Shown here in pieces: positions 47,646-56,800 of a DNA stretch of 64,000 nt. A program made the position numbers and the translations under genes. Each line of letters begins with the position of its first letter. Position 1 is the stretch's first letter. Where the stretch lies: NCBI RefSeq assembly GCF_000392615.1, contig NZ_KB933398.1, positions 876,391 to 940,390 of the forward strand. The letters run 5' to 3'. Under the pieces are notes generated by a model. It was not told where the DNA came from. It did no database searches and saw only the letters and a list, made by a program, of their open reading frames with translations. Origin of the DNA: Lysinibacillus sphaericus OT4b.31. Lineage in GTDB: Bacteria > Bacillota > Bacilli > Bacillales_A > Planococcaceae.

Positions 47646-48092
47646 TTAATCATGACGATTGATATCAACTTCGAGCAAACATTTTGCGAAAATATCACGT
47701 AAAGTTTGTACCTCTTCAGCTGACAGCATTCCAAACATATTGTTAATGATTTCGCTGACTTGTTGGCGAGATTCTTCTAAAATATCTTCACCATCGGTTG
47801 TGATTTCTAACTGTGAAGCCCGACGGTCTGTTGCGTGCTGCGTTTTTTCGATAAAGCCTGCATTGATAAGTTTAGTCGTTAAAACTGTAACGCCACCTGT
47901 TGTCACTTTTAACCGATCTGCAATAGCAGAAGGGCGCTTAGGTCCCTCCTGCGATAAATAGTCTAAAATTAAAATATGGGTTTTTGAAAAGCCGAGTACA
48001 TTATGATTATTCCACTCGTTTGCCCATCTGCGCTCGATGGAAGAGACAACTTCAAACAACGAGGAAATGGCTTTTTGTTTTTCTTGATCCAT
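47646..48092 (-). CDS. MarR-family transcriptional regulator
   Basis: This 148-residue dimeric winged-helix regulator reads LGFSKTHILILDYLSQEGPKRPSAIADRLKVTTGGVTVLTTKLINAGFIEKTQHATDRRASQLEITTDG, with the DRR wing motif of the family. The ATG at 48092 is preferred because TGGAG lies nine bases upstream and abuts the other ATG at 48101. It ends the operon begun by the Spx-like gene 22 bp upstream. It probably binds the two CTTAYTAGTAAG palindromes before that gene. Confidence 0.9.
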   Translation of the reverse strand: MDQEKQKAISSLFEVVSSIERRWANEWNNHNVLGFSKTHILILDYLSQEGPKRPSAIADRLKVTTGGVTVLTTKLINAGFIEKTQHATDRRASQLEITTDGEDILEESRQQVSEIINNMFGMLSAEEVQTLRDIFAKCLLEVDINRHD

Positions 48093-48114
48093 ATAGGTCA
48101 TCTCCAGAACTGTT

Positions 48115-48519
48115 TTAACTTTCTTGTGCCAATCTTGTCATCGCAGTTAATTCGTAAGCACGTACTTTACGTGGAATAAAACGACGGATGTCCATTTCAT
48201 TGTACCCAACTTGAATACGTTTTTCATCAATTAGAATTGGGCTACGCAACATTCTAGGGTGAGCCTGAATAATTGCATATAATTCTTGAATAGAAAGTTG
48301 GTCGATATCGATGTTTAGATTTTTAAAATCATTAGAATTTGTTGCAATAATCTCATCAGTTCCGTCTTCTGTCATGCTTAAAATTTCTTTAAATTCTGCA
48401 AGAGTAAGTGGGTGTGATGTAATACGTTTCTCTTTATACTCGATATTGTGATCTTTTAGCCATTTTAATGCTTTTCTGGATGAAGAACAGCTCGCTTGTG
48501 AGTAAATTGTAACTGTCAT
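48115..48519 (-). CDS. Spx/ArsC-family regulator with a CxxS site
   Basis: The 134-residue protein has the Spx fold and landmarks TVTIYSQASCSSSRKALKWL, LRSPILIDEKRIQVGYNEMDIRRFIPRKVR. Canonical Spx senses disulfide stress through a CxxC pair at the N terminus and binds the RNA polymerase alpha subunit. Here the second Cys is Ser (Cys11-x-x-Ser14), so an intramolecular disulfide switch is not possible. It may act constitutively once expressed, or through intermolecular thiol chemistry. The promoter holds MarR-type operators, so control is probably transcriptional. GGGG lies upstream of the start. Confidence 0.88.
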   Translation of the reverse strand: MTVTIYSQASCSSSRKALKWLKDHNIEYKEKRITSHPLTLAEFKEILSMTEDGTDEIIATNSNDFKNLNIDIDQLSIQELYAIIQAHPRMLRSPILIDEKRIQVGYNEMDIRRFIPRKVRAYELTAMTRLAQES

Positions 48520-48545
48520 TCTTCATTCCCCGCTTTCTTTTTTAG

Positions 48546-48574
48546 ATTATATTTAATGGATATCTTATTAGTAA
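48546..48574 (-). promoter_or_regulatory. Promoter of the spx/marR-like operon
   Basis: On the minus strand TTACTA (48574-48569) and TATAAT (48551-48546) are spaced by 17 bp. Operator A covers the -35. Confidence 0.65.
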
Positions 48575-48608
48575 GCTAAATAGGTTATACATATATCTTA
48601 CTAGTAAG
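48564..48608. promoter_or_regulatory. Two MarR-type operators
   Basis: CTTATTAGTAAG (48564-48575) and the perfect palindrome CTTACTAGTAAG (48597-48608) lie 33 bp apart, three helical turns, both within ATATCTTAYTAGTAAGCTA contexts. Confidence 0.7.
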
Positions 48609-48915
48609 CTATATGTAAATCAATAGCTAATTGAAAAAAAGTCAATAGAATATGAGATTTTTTCAACTATACTAGAATATACGCTTGGACTAGCGAAAAG
48701 TTTCGTTATATTTACTTACAATGATGTAAGATTAATAGTTTTCAGTAGTTTATATGCTGAGATGGGGAAAATTATGAGTAGATTGATTGAATTTTGGGAA
48801 GACGAAGTGAAGTAGCGTAAGCTAATAACCGACGGTGTCTAAGGGGCCATTCCACTTCTAAGACGCTCGAAGTACAAAAACACCGTCACATGTTTGCGTG
48901 ACGGTGAGATCTGTT
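48609..48915. other. Gap with a terminator and no clear gene
   Basis: CACCGTCAC (48881-48889) and GTGACGGTG (48898-48906) form the terminator of the minus-strand ABC-F gene (TTTTTG follows on that strand). A 13-codon frame at 48774 (MSRLIEFWEDEVK) looks like the beginning of a lost gene. Confidence 0.5.
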
Positions 48916-50481
48916 TTAGCTTTGTTGTCCAGAAGTAAACCAATCTTGGACATTCCAAACTTTTGTTACTAAACCTTCGTAGAATTCAGGTTCATGGCTA
49001 ACGAGTACGATTGTGCCTTTGAATTCTTTCATTGCGCGTTTTAGTTCTTCTTTCGCATCAACGTCTAAGTGGTTAGTAGGTTCGTCAAATAATAGCCAGT
49101 TGGCTTCTTCCATCATCAGTTTACAAAGACGAACTTTAGCTTGCTCGCCCCCTGATAAAGAATTGAGTGGGCGTGTAATATGGTCAGTTTTTAAGCCTGC
49201 ACGCGCTAGAGCGGCACGAACTTGCGCTTGCTCCATTGAAGGGAAGGCGTTCCATACATCATCAATTGGTGTTATTTTGTCGGCTTTTACTTCTTGCTCA
49301 AAGTAAGAAGGGGCTAAATAATCGCCACGAATAACCTGACCACCAAGTGGATTGATTTTGCCAAGCATCGTTTTCAGTAATGTGGATTTACCAACACCGT
49401 TCATGCCGACTAAAGCGATTTTTTGACCGCGCTCAATCATAAATGACAGAGGAGGTAGTAACGGCTTATCTTTATCGTAACCGATGACTAAATTTTCCGC
49501 TTCCACCACGTAACGGCTTGGCGTACGAGCCTCTTTAAAGCCGAATTCAGGCTTCACAGCTGTTTCGGGACGGTCAATTCGCTCTAATCGATCAAGTTGC
49601 TTCGCGCGAGATTTGGCACGACCAGTTGTTGAGTAACGGGCTTTGTTTTTTGCTATAAAGTCCTCTTGCTTTTTAATGAATTCCTGCTGCTTTTCATACG
49701 CATCAATATGCTGACGTTTGTTAATTTCAGCCAGTTCTAAAAATTTTTCGTAAGTTGCAGTGTAGCGAGTTAACTTAGAAAATTCCAATTGGAAGATTAC
49801 ATCCACTGTTTCGTTCATAAATTCCGTATCATGTGAAATCAATAAGAAAGCATGCGGATAGTTCTTCAAATAGTTTTTTAACCATGTAATATGTTCTTCG
49901 TCAAGGTAGTTAGTCGGTTCATCGAGTAATAATACTTTTGGCTTTTCAAGTAAAAGCTTGGCCAGTAAAACTTTTGTACGTTGACCACCTGAAAGGGCAG
50001 CAACATCACGCTCTAAGCCAATCGCATCAAGACCTAAACCACGTGCAACTTCTTCGATTTTCATATCTAATGTGTAAAAGTCACCGGCATCTAGTGCATC
50101 TTGTACTTCAGCCATTTGCTCCAATAGTACTTCTAATTCGTCAGGTGTTGCTTCAGCCATTTTACCAGTAATGTCATTTAGCTCTTCTTCCTTTTTGTAG
50201 AGAGGGAGGAAGGCATCACGCAAGGCATCACGCATTGTACGGCCAGCTGTTAACACAGTATGTTGATCTAAATAGCCGTAATGTGTACCTGGTAGCCATT
50301 CAACTTTTCCTGTATCGTGGATTGTTTGCCCTGTTATGATGCTCATTAGTGTAGATTTACCAACACCATTTGCACCAACAAGTCCAATATGATCGCCTTC
50401 TACTAAACGAAAGGATACGTCTTTAAAAAGTGTGCGGTCACCGAATGAATGACCTAAGTTTTGAACTGTTAATATTGCCAT
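48916..50481 (-). CDS. ABC-F family ATPase (YfmM/YbiT-like)
   Basis: A soluble twin-ATPase of 521 residues that acts on the ribosome rather than in transport. NBD 1 has GLVGANGVGKST, LSGGQRTKVLLAKLLLEKPKVLLLDEPTNYLD and LLISHD. An arm/linker (~240-310, KRQHIDAYEKQQEFIKKQEDF, then RAKSRAKQLDRLERID) connects to NBD 2 with ALVGMNGVGKST, LSGGEQAKVRLCKLMMEEANWLLFDEPTNHLD and LVSHE. Both sites are intact. No membrane domain exists. Length agrees with B. subtilis YfmM (518); an antibiotic-resistance role cannot be read from sequence. GGAGGAAC precedes the ATG. Confidence 0.92.
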   Translation of the reverse strand: MAILTVQNLGHSFGDRTLFKDVSFRLVEGDHIGLVGANGVGKSTLMSIITGQTIHDTGKVEWLPGTHYGYLDQHTVLTAGRTMRDALRDAFLPLYKKEEELNDITGKMAEATPDELEVLLEQMAEVQDALDAGDFYTLDMKIEEVARGLGLDAIGLERDVAALSGGQRTKVLLAKLLLEKPKVLLLDEPTNYLDEEHITWLKNYLKNYPHAFLLISHDTEFMNETVDVIFQLEFSKLTRYTATYEKFLELAEINKRQHIDAYEKQQEFIKKQEDFIAKNKARYSTTGRAKSRAKQLDRLERIDRPETAVKPEFGFKEARTPSRYVVEAENLVIGYDKDKPLLPPLSFMIERGQKIALVGMNGVGKSTLLKTMLGKINPLGGQVIRGDYLAPSYFEQEVKADKITPIDDVWNAFPSMEQAQVRAALARAGLKTDHITRPLNSLSGGEQAKVRLCKLMMEEANWLLFDEPTNHLDVDAKEELKRAMKEFKGTIVLVSHEPEFYEGLVTKVWNVQDWFTSGQQS

Positions 50482-50508
50482 AAATGTTCCTCCAGAAATC
50501 TAGATTAC

Positions 50509-50694
50509 TTAAAGTGCTGCGAGTTGTTTATTTAGTTCAGCTAGTTTTGCTTCCATGTTGGCAAGGCGTTGTTCAGCCTGTGTTACTTGATCGTTATGAC
50601 CTGTAGATTCAAGCTTTTCGATGTCACCTTGTAAATTCATATAATCCATTTTTAATTCTTTTATTTGATATTCGATATCACTTTTCGATGGCAT
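50509..50694 (-). CDS. Small coiled-coil protein (61 residues, possibly SE1832 family)
   Basis: MPSKSDIEYQIKELKMDYMN followed by IEKLESTGHNDQVTQAEQRLANMEAKLAELNKQLAAL is a single amphipathic coiled coil. I recall similar small Firmicute proteins under the name SE1832 family, function unknown. The ATG at 50694 has AAAGGAG ten bases upstream; a longer frame back to 50775 has no such site. It lies 27 bp upstream of the ABC-F gene, so the two may be co-transcribed. Confidence 0.72.
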   Translation of the reverse strand: MPSKSDIEYQIKELKMDYMNLQGDIEKLESTGHNDQVTQAEQRLANMEAKLAELNKQLAAL

Positions 50695-50753
50695 GATACA
50701 TTGCTCCTTTATATGGTTATTTGTATGACAAACGCGTTTAAAGTTAAACTTTA

Positions 50754-50787
50754 AAGCGGTGAGGGTTTTTTTCATCCCTCACCGCTT
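50754..50787. terminator. Strong stem upstream of the small coiled-coil gene
   Basis: AAGCGGTGAGGG and CCCTCACCGCTT pair perfectly around a T-rich loop. No T run follows on either side, so it may attenuate or act as an RNA structure rather than a classical terminator. Confidence 0.5.
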
Positions 50788-50810
50788 ATTAGTTGAACCA
50801 ATCGGTACTT

Positions 50811-50882
50811 AAGGGTGCTTGAATCTTTACTTAAACTTCCCACATATTCATCAATGTGAAGTGGGGGAGTTTAGCACCCTTT
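50811..50882. repeat. Dispersed hairpin repeat, copy 2
   Basis: An outer AAGGGTGCT/AGCACCCTT stem encloses AAACTTCCCAC/GTGGGGGAGTTT. The inner part (50826-50880) matches the copy at 14885-14938. Confidence 0.55.
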
Positions 50883-50959
50883 AGTACGGGATAAACGCTT
50901 ATAAAAGCGAAATTGTAAAAATTCTAATACATTGTATCATATCCACCTAAAAAGAATCA

Positions 50960-52006
50960 CTAAGTTGAAGCGATATTATGACGGTCATATGCAAAATCAA
51001 GTAGTAATGCTTCTAGTGTCTCATTATTGCTTACGAGATTAAGCTGACGTTGCTTCTTTACCGCGCGTTCGCTTCTCGCATCATGTAACAAAAATTCCAT
51101 AACGGCGTTTTGAATTTGTGATTGTTTCATTTTACGGCCAAGACCGAGATGGATGAAGCCGTTATGTTCACGAGGAAATGCATGTAATAGTTCCGCCTCA
51201 GTTTGTGCTAGTGTGATGCAAGGTACACCATAAGAGGCAATTTTATAAGGTGTGTAGTTGGCGTTACAAATAATGATATCAGCTTTAGGTAAAAGTTTTA
51301 GAAGTGCGTCTTTATCACGAAGAATAGCAGTATTGCGGCGACTTAACACCATCATTTGTAAATCATCGGTTGCATGCCGGTAGCTGTTATCGATCATCAC
51401 AGTAATTTGTAGTGGGATTTGTAGCTGAGTTAAGTGTCGAAGAGTTCGGTAAGTTAAGTTATGCTCGTCCCCATCCTCAAATGCAACAACGATATGAGGT
51501 GGATTTTCGGATGTTTTAATATCGGGCATATCTTCTGCATGCTGGAATGTATCAGGTAACGCAAAGGCGAAGCTCCCGCCAATATAATGTGATGGTAAAT
51601 AATCTTTCACTTCTTGATAGAGTGCTAGTAATACGCAGTCGCAGGCTTGGCCACCTTCACCAAAATCATCAAAATGAATGATTGTTTTACAGAAAGGTCG
51701 TAAATTGTGTACTTGCCAGCTTTCAGAATTACGACCATCTCGAACAATTAAATCAGGCTGTAATCCCTTCATATGCTTGACTAATTCGTCAAAATGTTCG
51801 AATAGTATAGGTGATAGATTTTCATTCATTAAAATTTGTATCCCATCATTTGAAGGGGTCTTTGCGAATATGAAAACTTTCTCATGTGTGAGTAGCTTTG
51901 CAAGTGTTGCAACCCGTTCAAAAGGATAGAGCCCTTTATCAATACAGCTTTCAATAATGAAAACAATCGTTTTATTCGGTTTAAGTATTTGAGTTTCGTT
52001 TTGCAA
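50960..52006 (-). CDS. SpsG/PseG-like glycosyltransferase or nucleotide-sugar hydrolase
   Basis: This 348-residue protein has a GT-B-like two-domain pattern. The N-terminal half reads KTIVFIIESCIDKGLYPFERVATLAKLL ... PDLIVRDGRN ... TIIHFDDFGEGGQACDCVLLAL. The C-terminal half reads PHIVVAFEDGDEHNLTYRTLRHL ... ADIIICNANYTPYKIASYGVPCITLAQTEAEL. The GVPxIxLAQxxxE segment is typical of PseG/SpsG sugar-nucleotide-binding proteins used in surface or spore-coat glycan synthesis. The function is inferred. The TTG start has AGGATGGGA upstream. Confidence 0.65.
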   Translation of the reverse strand: MQNETQILKPNKTIVFIIESCIDKGLYPFERVATLAKLLTHEKVFIFAKTPSNDGIQILMNENLSPILFEHFDELVKHMKGLQPDLIVRDGRNSESWQVHNLRPFCKTIIHFDDFGEGGQACDCVLLALYQEVKDYLPSHYIGGSFAFALPDTFQHAEDMPDIKTSENPPHIVVAFEDGDEHNLTYRTLRHLTQLQIPLQITVMIDNSYRHATDDLQMMVLSRRNTAILRDKDALLKLLPKADIIICNANYTPYKIASYGVPCITLAQTEAELLHAFPREHNGFIHLGLGRKMKQSQIQNAVMEFLLHDARSERAVKKQRQLNLVSNNETLEALLLDFAYDRHNIAST

Positions 52007-52127
52007 ATGTATCCCATCCTTTCGTCTGTCTATTTAAATTATGGTGAAAAATGGGCAAGTATGTGTAAAAATTAGGATTAGATAAATTAATACATAAACT
52101 TCATTAGTAGAAGGAGGGAACATAAGA

Positions 52128-52973
52128 ATGGGAATGCGTGCAGCAATTGTTGTAGGGGCTACAGGTCTAACAGGTGCCTCACTCGTAGAACAGTTATGCG
52201 AAAATGATGAATACGTTTCAGTGACAGTGATTGCACGTCGCAAGCCAGCGTTTGAGCACGCAAAGCTTGAGGTGAAAATTCGTAACTTTGATACATTAGA
52301 GGAAAATGATATTGCGTTTGCCCATGAGCTTTATTGTTGTTTAGGAACAACGATAAAAAAGGCAGGATCACGTGAAGGATTTGAGAAAGTAGATTTTGAC
52401 TATCCTTTAGCTATTGCATCGCTGGCGAAAAAGCGTGGTATACCGCATCTGCTTGTTATTACAGCGATGGGCGCAAACGAGAGTTCACTGTTTTACTATA
52501 ATAGAGTAAAGGGCAAGCTTGAGCATGAGTTAATGGAACTTGGCTTACAGCGCTTATCAATTGTTCGTCCATCATTATTGGTAGGAGAACGCACAGAATT
52601 TCGTTTTGGCGAAAAGGTAGGAGAAAAAGCGCTAAAGTTTGTAAAGCCTCTATTAGTAGGGCCCCTTAAACGATCTCGTGCAATAGAAGCGTCCCAGGTT
52701 GCTAAGGCAATGATTGTTATTGCTTTGTACGGTAAAGAGCTTCCTATAACGATTTATCCGTCGCAGGACTTGGCTTCGTTAGATTTTCCGAAGGTTAAAG
52801 ATATGGGAGCCCCGCGTGGGAATTTATTTTATTGGGAAAAAAACAAATCACCAAATGCAATGGAGGAAGAAGGTAAAGTCAGCCGAGATGTCATCATCAA
52901 CCGAGATAAATTCAAAGTACAGGAAACTGTTGTAGATGAAGAAGTGAAATTTAAGCGAAGAGATGAGGAGTGA
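52128..52973 (+). CDS. Atypical SDR / NAD(P)-binding oxidoreductase
   Basis: The Rossmann motif VVGATGLTGASLVEQL and FYYNRVKGKLE (YxxxK pair) define an atypical short-chain dehydrogenase of the TIP30/YraR kind, ending around residue 215. A further ~60 charged residues (APRGNLFYWEKNKSPNAMEE...VDEEVKFKRRDEE) extend the C terminus and look disordered. The substrate is unknown. AAGGAGGG is eight bases before the ATG; a second ATG two codons later is possible. Confidence 0.85.
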   Translation: MGMRAAIVVGATGLTGASLVEQLCENDEYVSVTVIARRKPAFEHAKLEVKIRNFDTLEENDIAFAHELYCCLGTTIKKAGSREGFEKVDFDYPLAIASLAKKRGIPHLLVITAMGANESSLFYYNRVKGKLEHELMELGLQRLSIVRPSLLVGERTEFRFGEKVGEKALKFVKPLLVGPLKRSRAIEASQVAKAMIVIALYGKELPITIYPSQDLASLDFPKVKDMGAPRGNLFYWEKNKSPNAMEEEGKVSRDVIINRDKFKVQETVVDEEVKFKRRDEE

Positions 52974-53112
52974 AAGTATTCTACACCATTGAGCGTTTAC
53001 TTCATTCCGCCTAAAGACTGAATTTACGGTTTTAATCGTTACAATTCTTCCCGTGCTTCTATTCATTTGTTACAATATTATTGTAGAAGATGAATGTGGA
53101 GGCAAAATGATA

Positions 53113-53667
53113 ATGAAAATTTTACTCGTTGATGGCACGATGTTTGGTCGTAAAACTGGTGCTATTTTAGAGCAAGTTGAACAATATATTAAAGAATTTG
53201 ATGCTAGTTTCAATTTAGAAATTATGCATTTTAGTGAATATAAGCATCAAATCGTCGATGGTTCACCATTAAACGATGATATGAAAAAAATGATTCAAAA
53301 ATTTGAAGAAGCTGATGCTTATATCATTGCAACGCCGATTTTTCAAGCTTCGATACCTGGTGTATTGAAAAATGCATTTGATTTCTTACATCCTAAAACA
53401 ATGCGCTATAAACCAGTATCTATTGTAGCAAATGGTGGCACATACCAGCATCATTTAGTAGTAGAAAATCAACTAAAACCAATTTTAGATTACTTCCGTG
53501 CGCTAGTAACACCAAACTATGTATACACACACACATCACATTTTGATGCGGATAACAATATTGTAGATGTAGATGTTCATAATCGTTTACGCGAAATGGC
53601 ACGTGTTTTCGTACAATATTGTGAAATGAGCAAAACTTTACCGAAAGAAACCATCGATCAACATTAA
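53113..53667 (+). CDS. NAD(P)H-dependent FMN reductase (flavodoxin-like)
   Basis: The ~184-residue protein has the flavodoxin-like fold of PF03358: KILLVDGTMFGRKTGAILEQ, then the FMN loop ADAYIIATPIFQASIPGVLKNAFDFL and KPVSIVANGGTYQHHLVVENQLKPIL. It reduces FMN or quinones with NAD(P)H. Start 53113 is ten bases from GGAGG; ATG 53107 is only four bases away. A terminator follows about 100 bp later. Confidence 0.87.
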   Translation: MKILLVDGTMFGRKTGAILEQVEQYIKEFDASFNLEIMHFSEYKHQIVDGSPLNDDMKKMIQKFEEADAYIIATPIFQASIPGVLKNAFDFLHPKTMRYKPVSIVANGGTYQHHLVVENQLKPILDYFRALVTPNYVYTHTSHFDADNNIVDVDVHNRLREMARVFVQYCEMSKTLPKETIDQH

Positions 53668-53773
53668 AAAGTAGCATATGCATGTTTGATGGATTTTACC
53701 TATCACGGCTAAGTTATAGGACGCAAAGTAACAGCGAGCATGTGGAACGGATGCTTAGTTATCTAAGAAAACT

Positions 53774-53822
53774 AAAATCCCTTGTACAGTGGAAGGAAAT
53801 CACTGTGCAGGGGATTTTTCTT
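53774..53822 (+). terminator. Terminator after the flavin reductase gene
   Basis: AAAATCCCTTGTACAGTG (53774-53791) pairs with CACTGTGCAGGGGATTTT (53801-53818), then TTCTTTT. Confidence 0.85.
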
Positions 53823-53886
53823 TTCTAGAATCCTTTTACAATATGATAAAATAAGACTTTAGTGAAATCGGAAGGGAGGGCTGCTC

Positions 53887-56800
53887 ATGCAGGACATCGC
53901 TTTACTAGAAAAACAACGCTGTAATCTGATTTTGACGAATAAGGCGAAGGAAGCGGTAGAGGAATGCTCAGCAAATGAGCATGCCTTTTTTGCGTTACAA
54001 AAAACATTTACGGTCTATATTGAAAAACGAAAGGCGAAAACACCAGGTGAAACGTTTTTGTCGATCTATTTTAATGCCCAGCAAAATGAAAAGTTAGAGG
54101 GCATAATAGCAGAGAAAACGGCCATTATGGATTGTGTACTAAAGGTTGAAGGCTTACTGGCAACGAATATCCGATTCGTGCATATGCGCGGACCGGTTCA
54201 TACAAATCGTCGTTTACCAGCTGCCCTGCAATTCGTGACAAAGCTAAATAATGGGGCAGGTATTCCGTTAGACCTTCATAAGAAAATAAGAGAACTACCA
54301 ATTGCGGAGGAACGTACGGAATATGTTAAAAAGCGCATTGCAAGCTGGGAAGGCTATTTAAAAATCCAAGAGCGTGATGCAACAATTGATGATATCCATA
54401 CTGAATTTAAACAAAGCTATTACAATGAAGATTTTACGCGCCTTACACTTGTATGCCCTTATGTGAAAGCAAAGGAATGGAAGCAGTTAGATGGCTTGAG
54501 TGTAAGTATTCAAGGCATTCGTGGCGAAATCGGGCAAGTATTAAAGGTTAATGCGGGGAAGCAAACGGTTGAGATTGACTTAAAACCTTTCGCACAAGAA
54601 CAGGCGAGAAAAGATCAACTCAATCTTCGTTCGAGGCAGGCTAGCTTTAGTAATTTTGCAACATTGAGCCAAATTAAACGCTTACGCAATGGGTTTACTA
54701 AGCTCGAAAAAGGGGAGGCAGTCAACCCTAGCTTAGAGACAATATTATTTGAGAAACGTCCTACTGTAAGGACAGCTAAGCAACGGGATGATATAGATTT
54801 TCACAATAACTTAAACGACTATCAACGTCGGGCTGTTATAGGAGCTCTATCTGTAGAGGATCTCTATGTCATACAAGGGCCACCTGGGACAGGAAAAACA
54901 ACGGTTATTTCCGAAATCTGTCAACAAAATGTGAAGGCCGGCTTAAAAACACTTGTTGCCTCTCAATCAAATTTAGCGGTTGATAATGCATTAGGAAGAC
55001 TACTTTCCAATCAAGAAATTCGTATTTTGCGCTATGGTCGTACGGAGAGTATTGAGGAAGAGGGCAAAAAATTCATCGAGGAAAACGTTGCACTACATTG
55101 GCGTGAACAAACGCTCATGGCCATCGAGGAAGAAATTACAACGTTTACTGAACGTGAACTCGAACTGCAAAACAGTATTATTAAAACGAATGATGAATTA
55201 GAAAAACTTGAGACATGGCTTGAAGAACTTACAAAAGAAATTGCGGCAAAAGAACAAGCGGCTATTGATGAACCGATTTTACAACAAGAAATTCAAGCAT
55301 TAAAAAAAGAATTGAAAGCTGTTAAAACAGAACAACAAGCGTGTGAAGCACAAAAAGAGCATTATGACAAACAGCTCTCGCAATTAGAACCTGTTGTGCA
55401 GTCACTTGAACAGACTTTAATGGAAAACGCATCAATAGAGCAAGTGCAACTAAATTTGCAAGAAACTACTAAAAAGATTGACCAGTGGCAAGCTGCTATT
55501 CAATATAAGGAATTACAAGATCAGATAACGCGAATGGCAATACAGTTCCAAGAAATTCAAGTGAAATATGAGGGAGAAAGTAAGCAACTCCTAACTATGA
55601 AAGAAGCAGCAAATTTTATTAGTACCTTAACTACTTATGAACGTATCCATCGCTTTTTGCAGCATTATCACATCAGACCTTCACATGTGTTAGCACAGCA
55701 AATTGAACGTGTAAAGCATTTAGAGGATGCGAAGGATTTAGAGGCATGGGCGATCATTAATACGCGACTACGCAATGCAATTGAAAAACTGGAAGCTTTA
55801 GTATCGCCTGAAGAGAAGGAACGCGCTCTTGCAAAAAGTCGGCAGCAGCCTGTTCAGTCATTTTCATTGCAAAATTTAACGGGCGTGTTTGCACAGTTAA
55901 ATACAGTTTTTCAAGAGGGACAGACCCCACCAGGAGACCAAATAGAAGGCTATTTACTTGGGCTCTATATGCGTCGGGATTTTGTATGGCAGAAGGGTGT
56001 TGCACTGCGAAAGCAGCAGGAACATAAAGATCAAGAATTTGCCTCCTTGCGTCAAAATATCGGTAGTTTATTACATCAAGAATGTGCTATTACAAGCTTT
56101 GATGTTCAAAGTTTATTGCGACAGTTAAAGCCGTATACCGAACATAAAGAAAAGCTTCAACAGCTTGCCGAAACATTAGTAACACAATGTGGCTCTATGC
56201 CAGAAGAATCTGTAGAACAGTTGAAGATACTTGTATCAGAATCGCAACTTTTTTTACAGACAGTGCGCCAACAGCTTCAAGCGGTTGAGCAGGCAAACAC
56301 GCAACTTGTACCGAAGAAAGCAGCACTACAAACGGTGCAAGCAAGCTTACAAGAGATTGAACAACAACAAATACAATTTGAAGAAAGCCTAAAGAATATA
56401 AATGTAGCTGGTTTGAAAAAAGAAAAACAAGTAACAGCAATAACACAACTCCTTCAGTCTACTCCAGAGCGTACATATGAGGAAGTAGCACAAGCAATTG
56501 TATCGGCTAAAGCAAGCTTAGATGAACTGCAACGCAAAGAAAAGCAGCTACCGCTTCGTAAAAAATTGCAAGAGGAGTGGCGTGACAAGCTACAAAACGC
56601 AACAGAATATGATTTAGATGAAATTCGTAAACTATATGTGCGACATGCCAATGTAATCGGAACAACCTGCGTTGCTTCTGCAAGTAAAGAATTTATGGAA
56701 AACTATCCAACCTTCGATGTCGTTATTATCGATGAAGTCTCAAAGGCGACACCGCCAGAGTTGTTATTACCAATGCTTAAGGGGAAGAAAATTATTTTAG

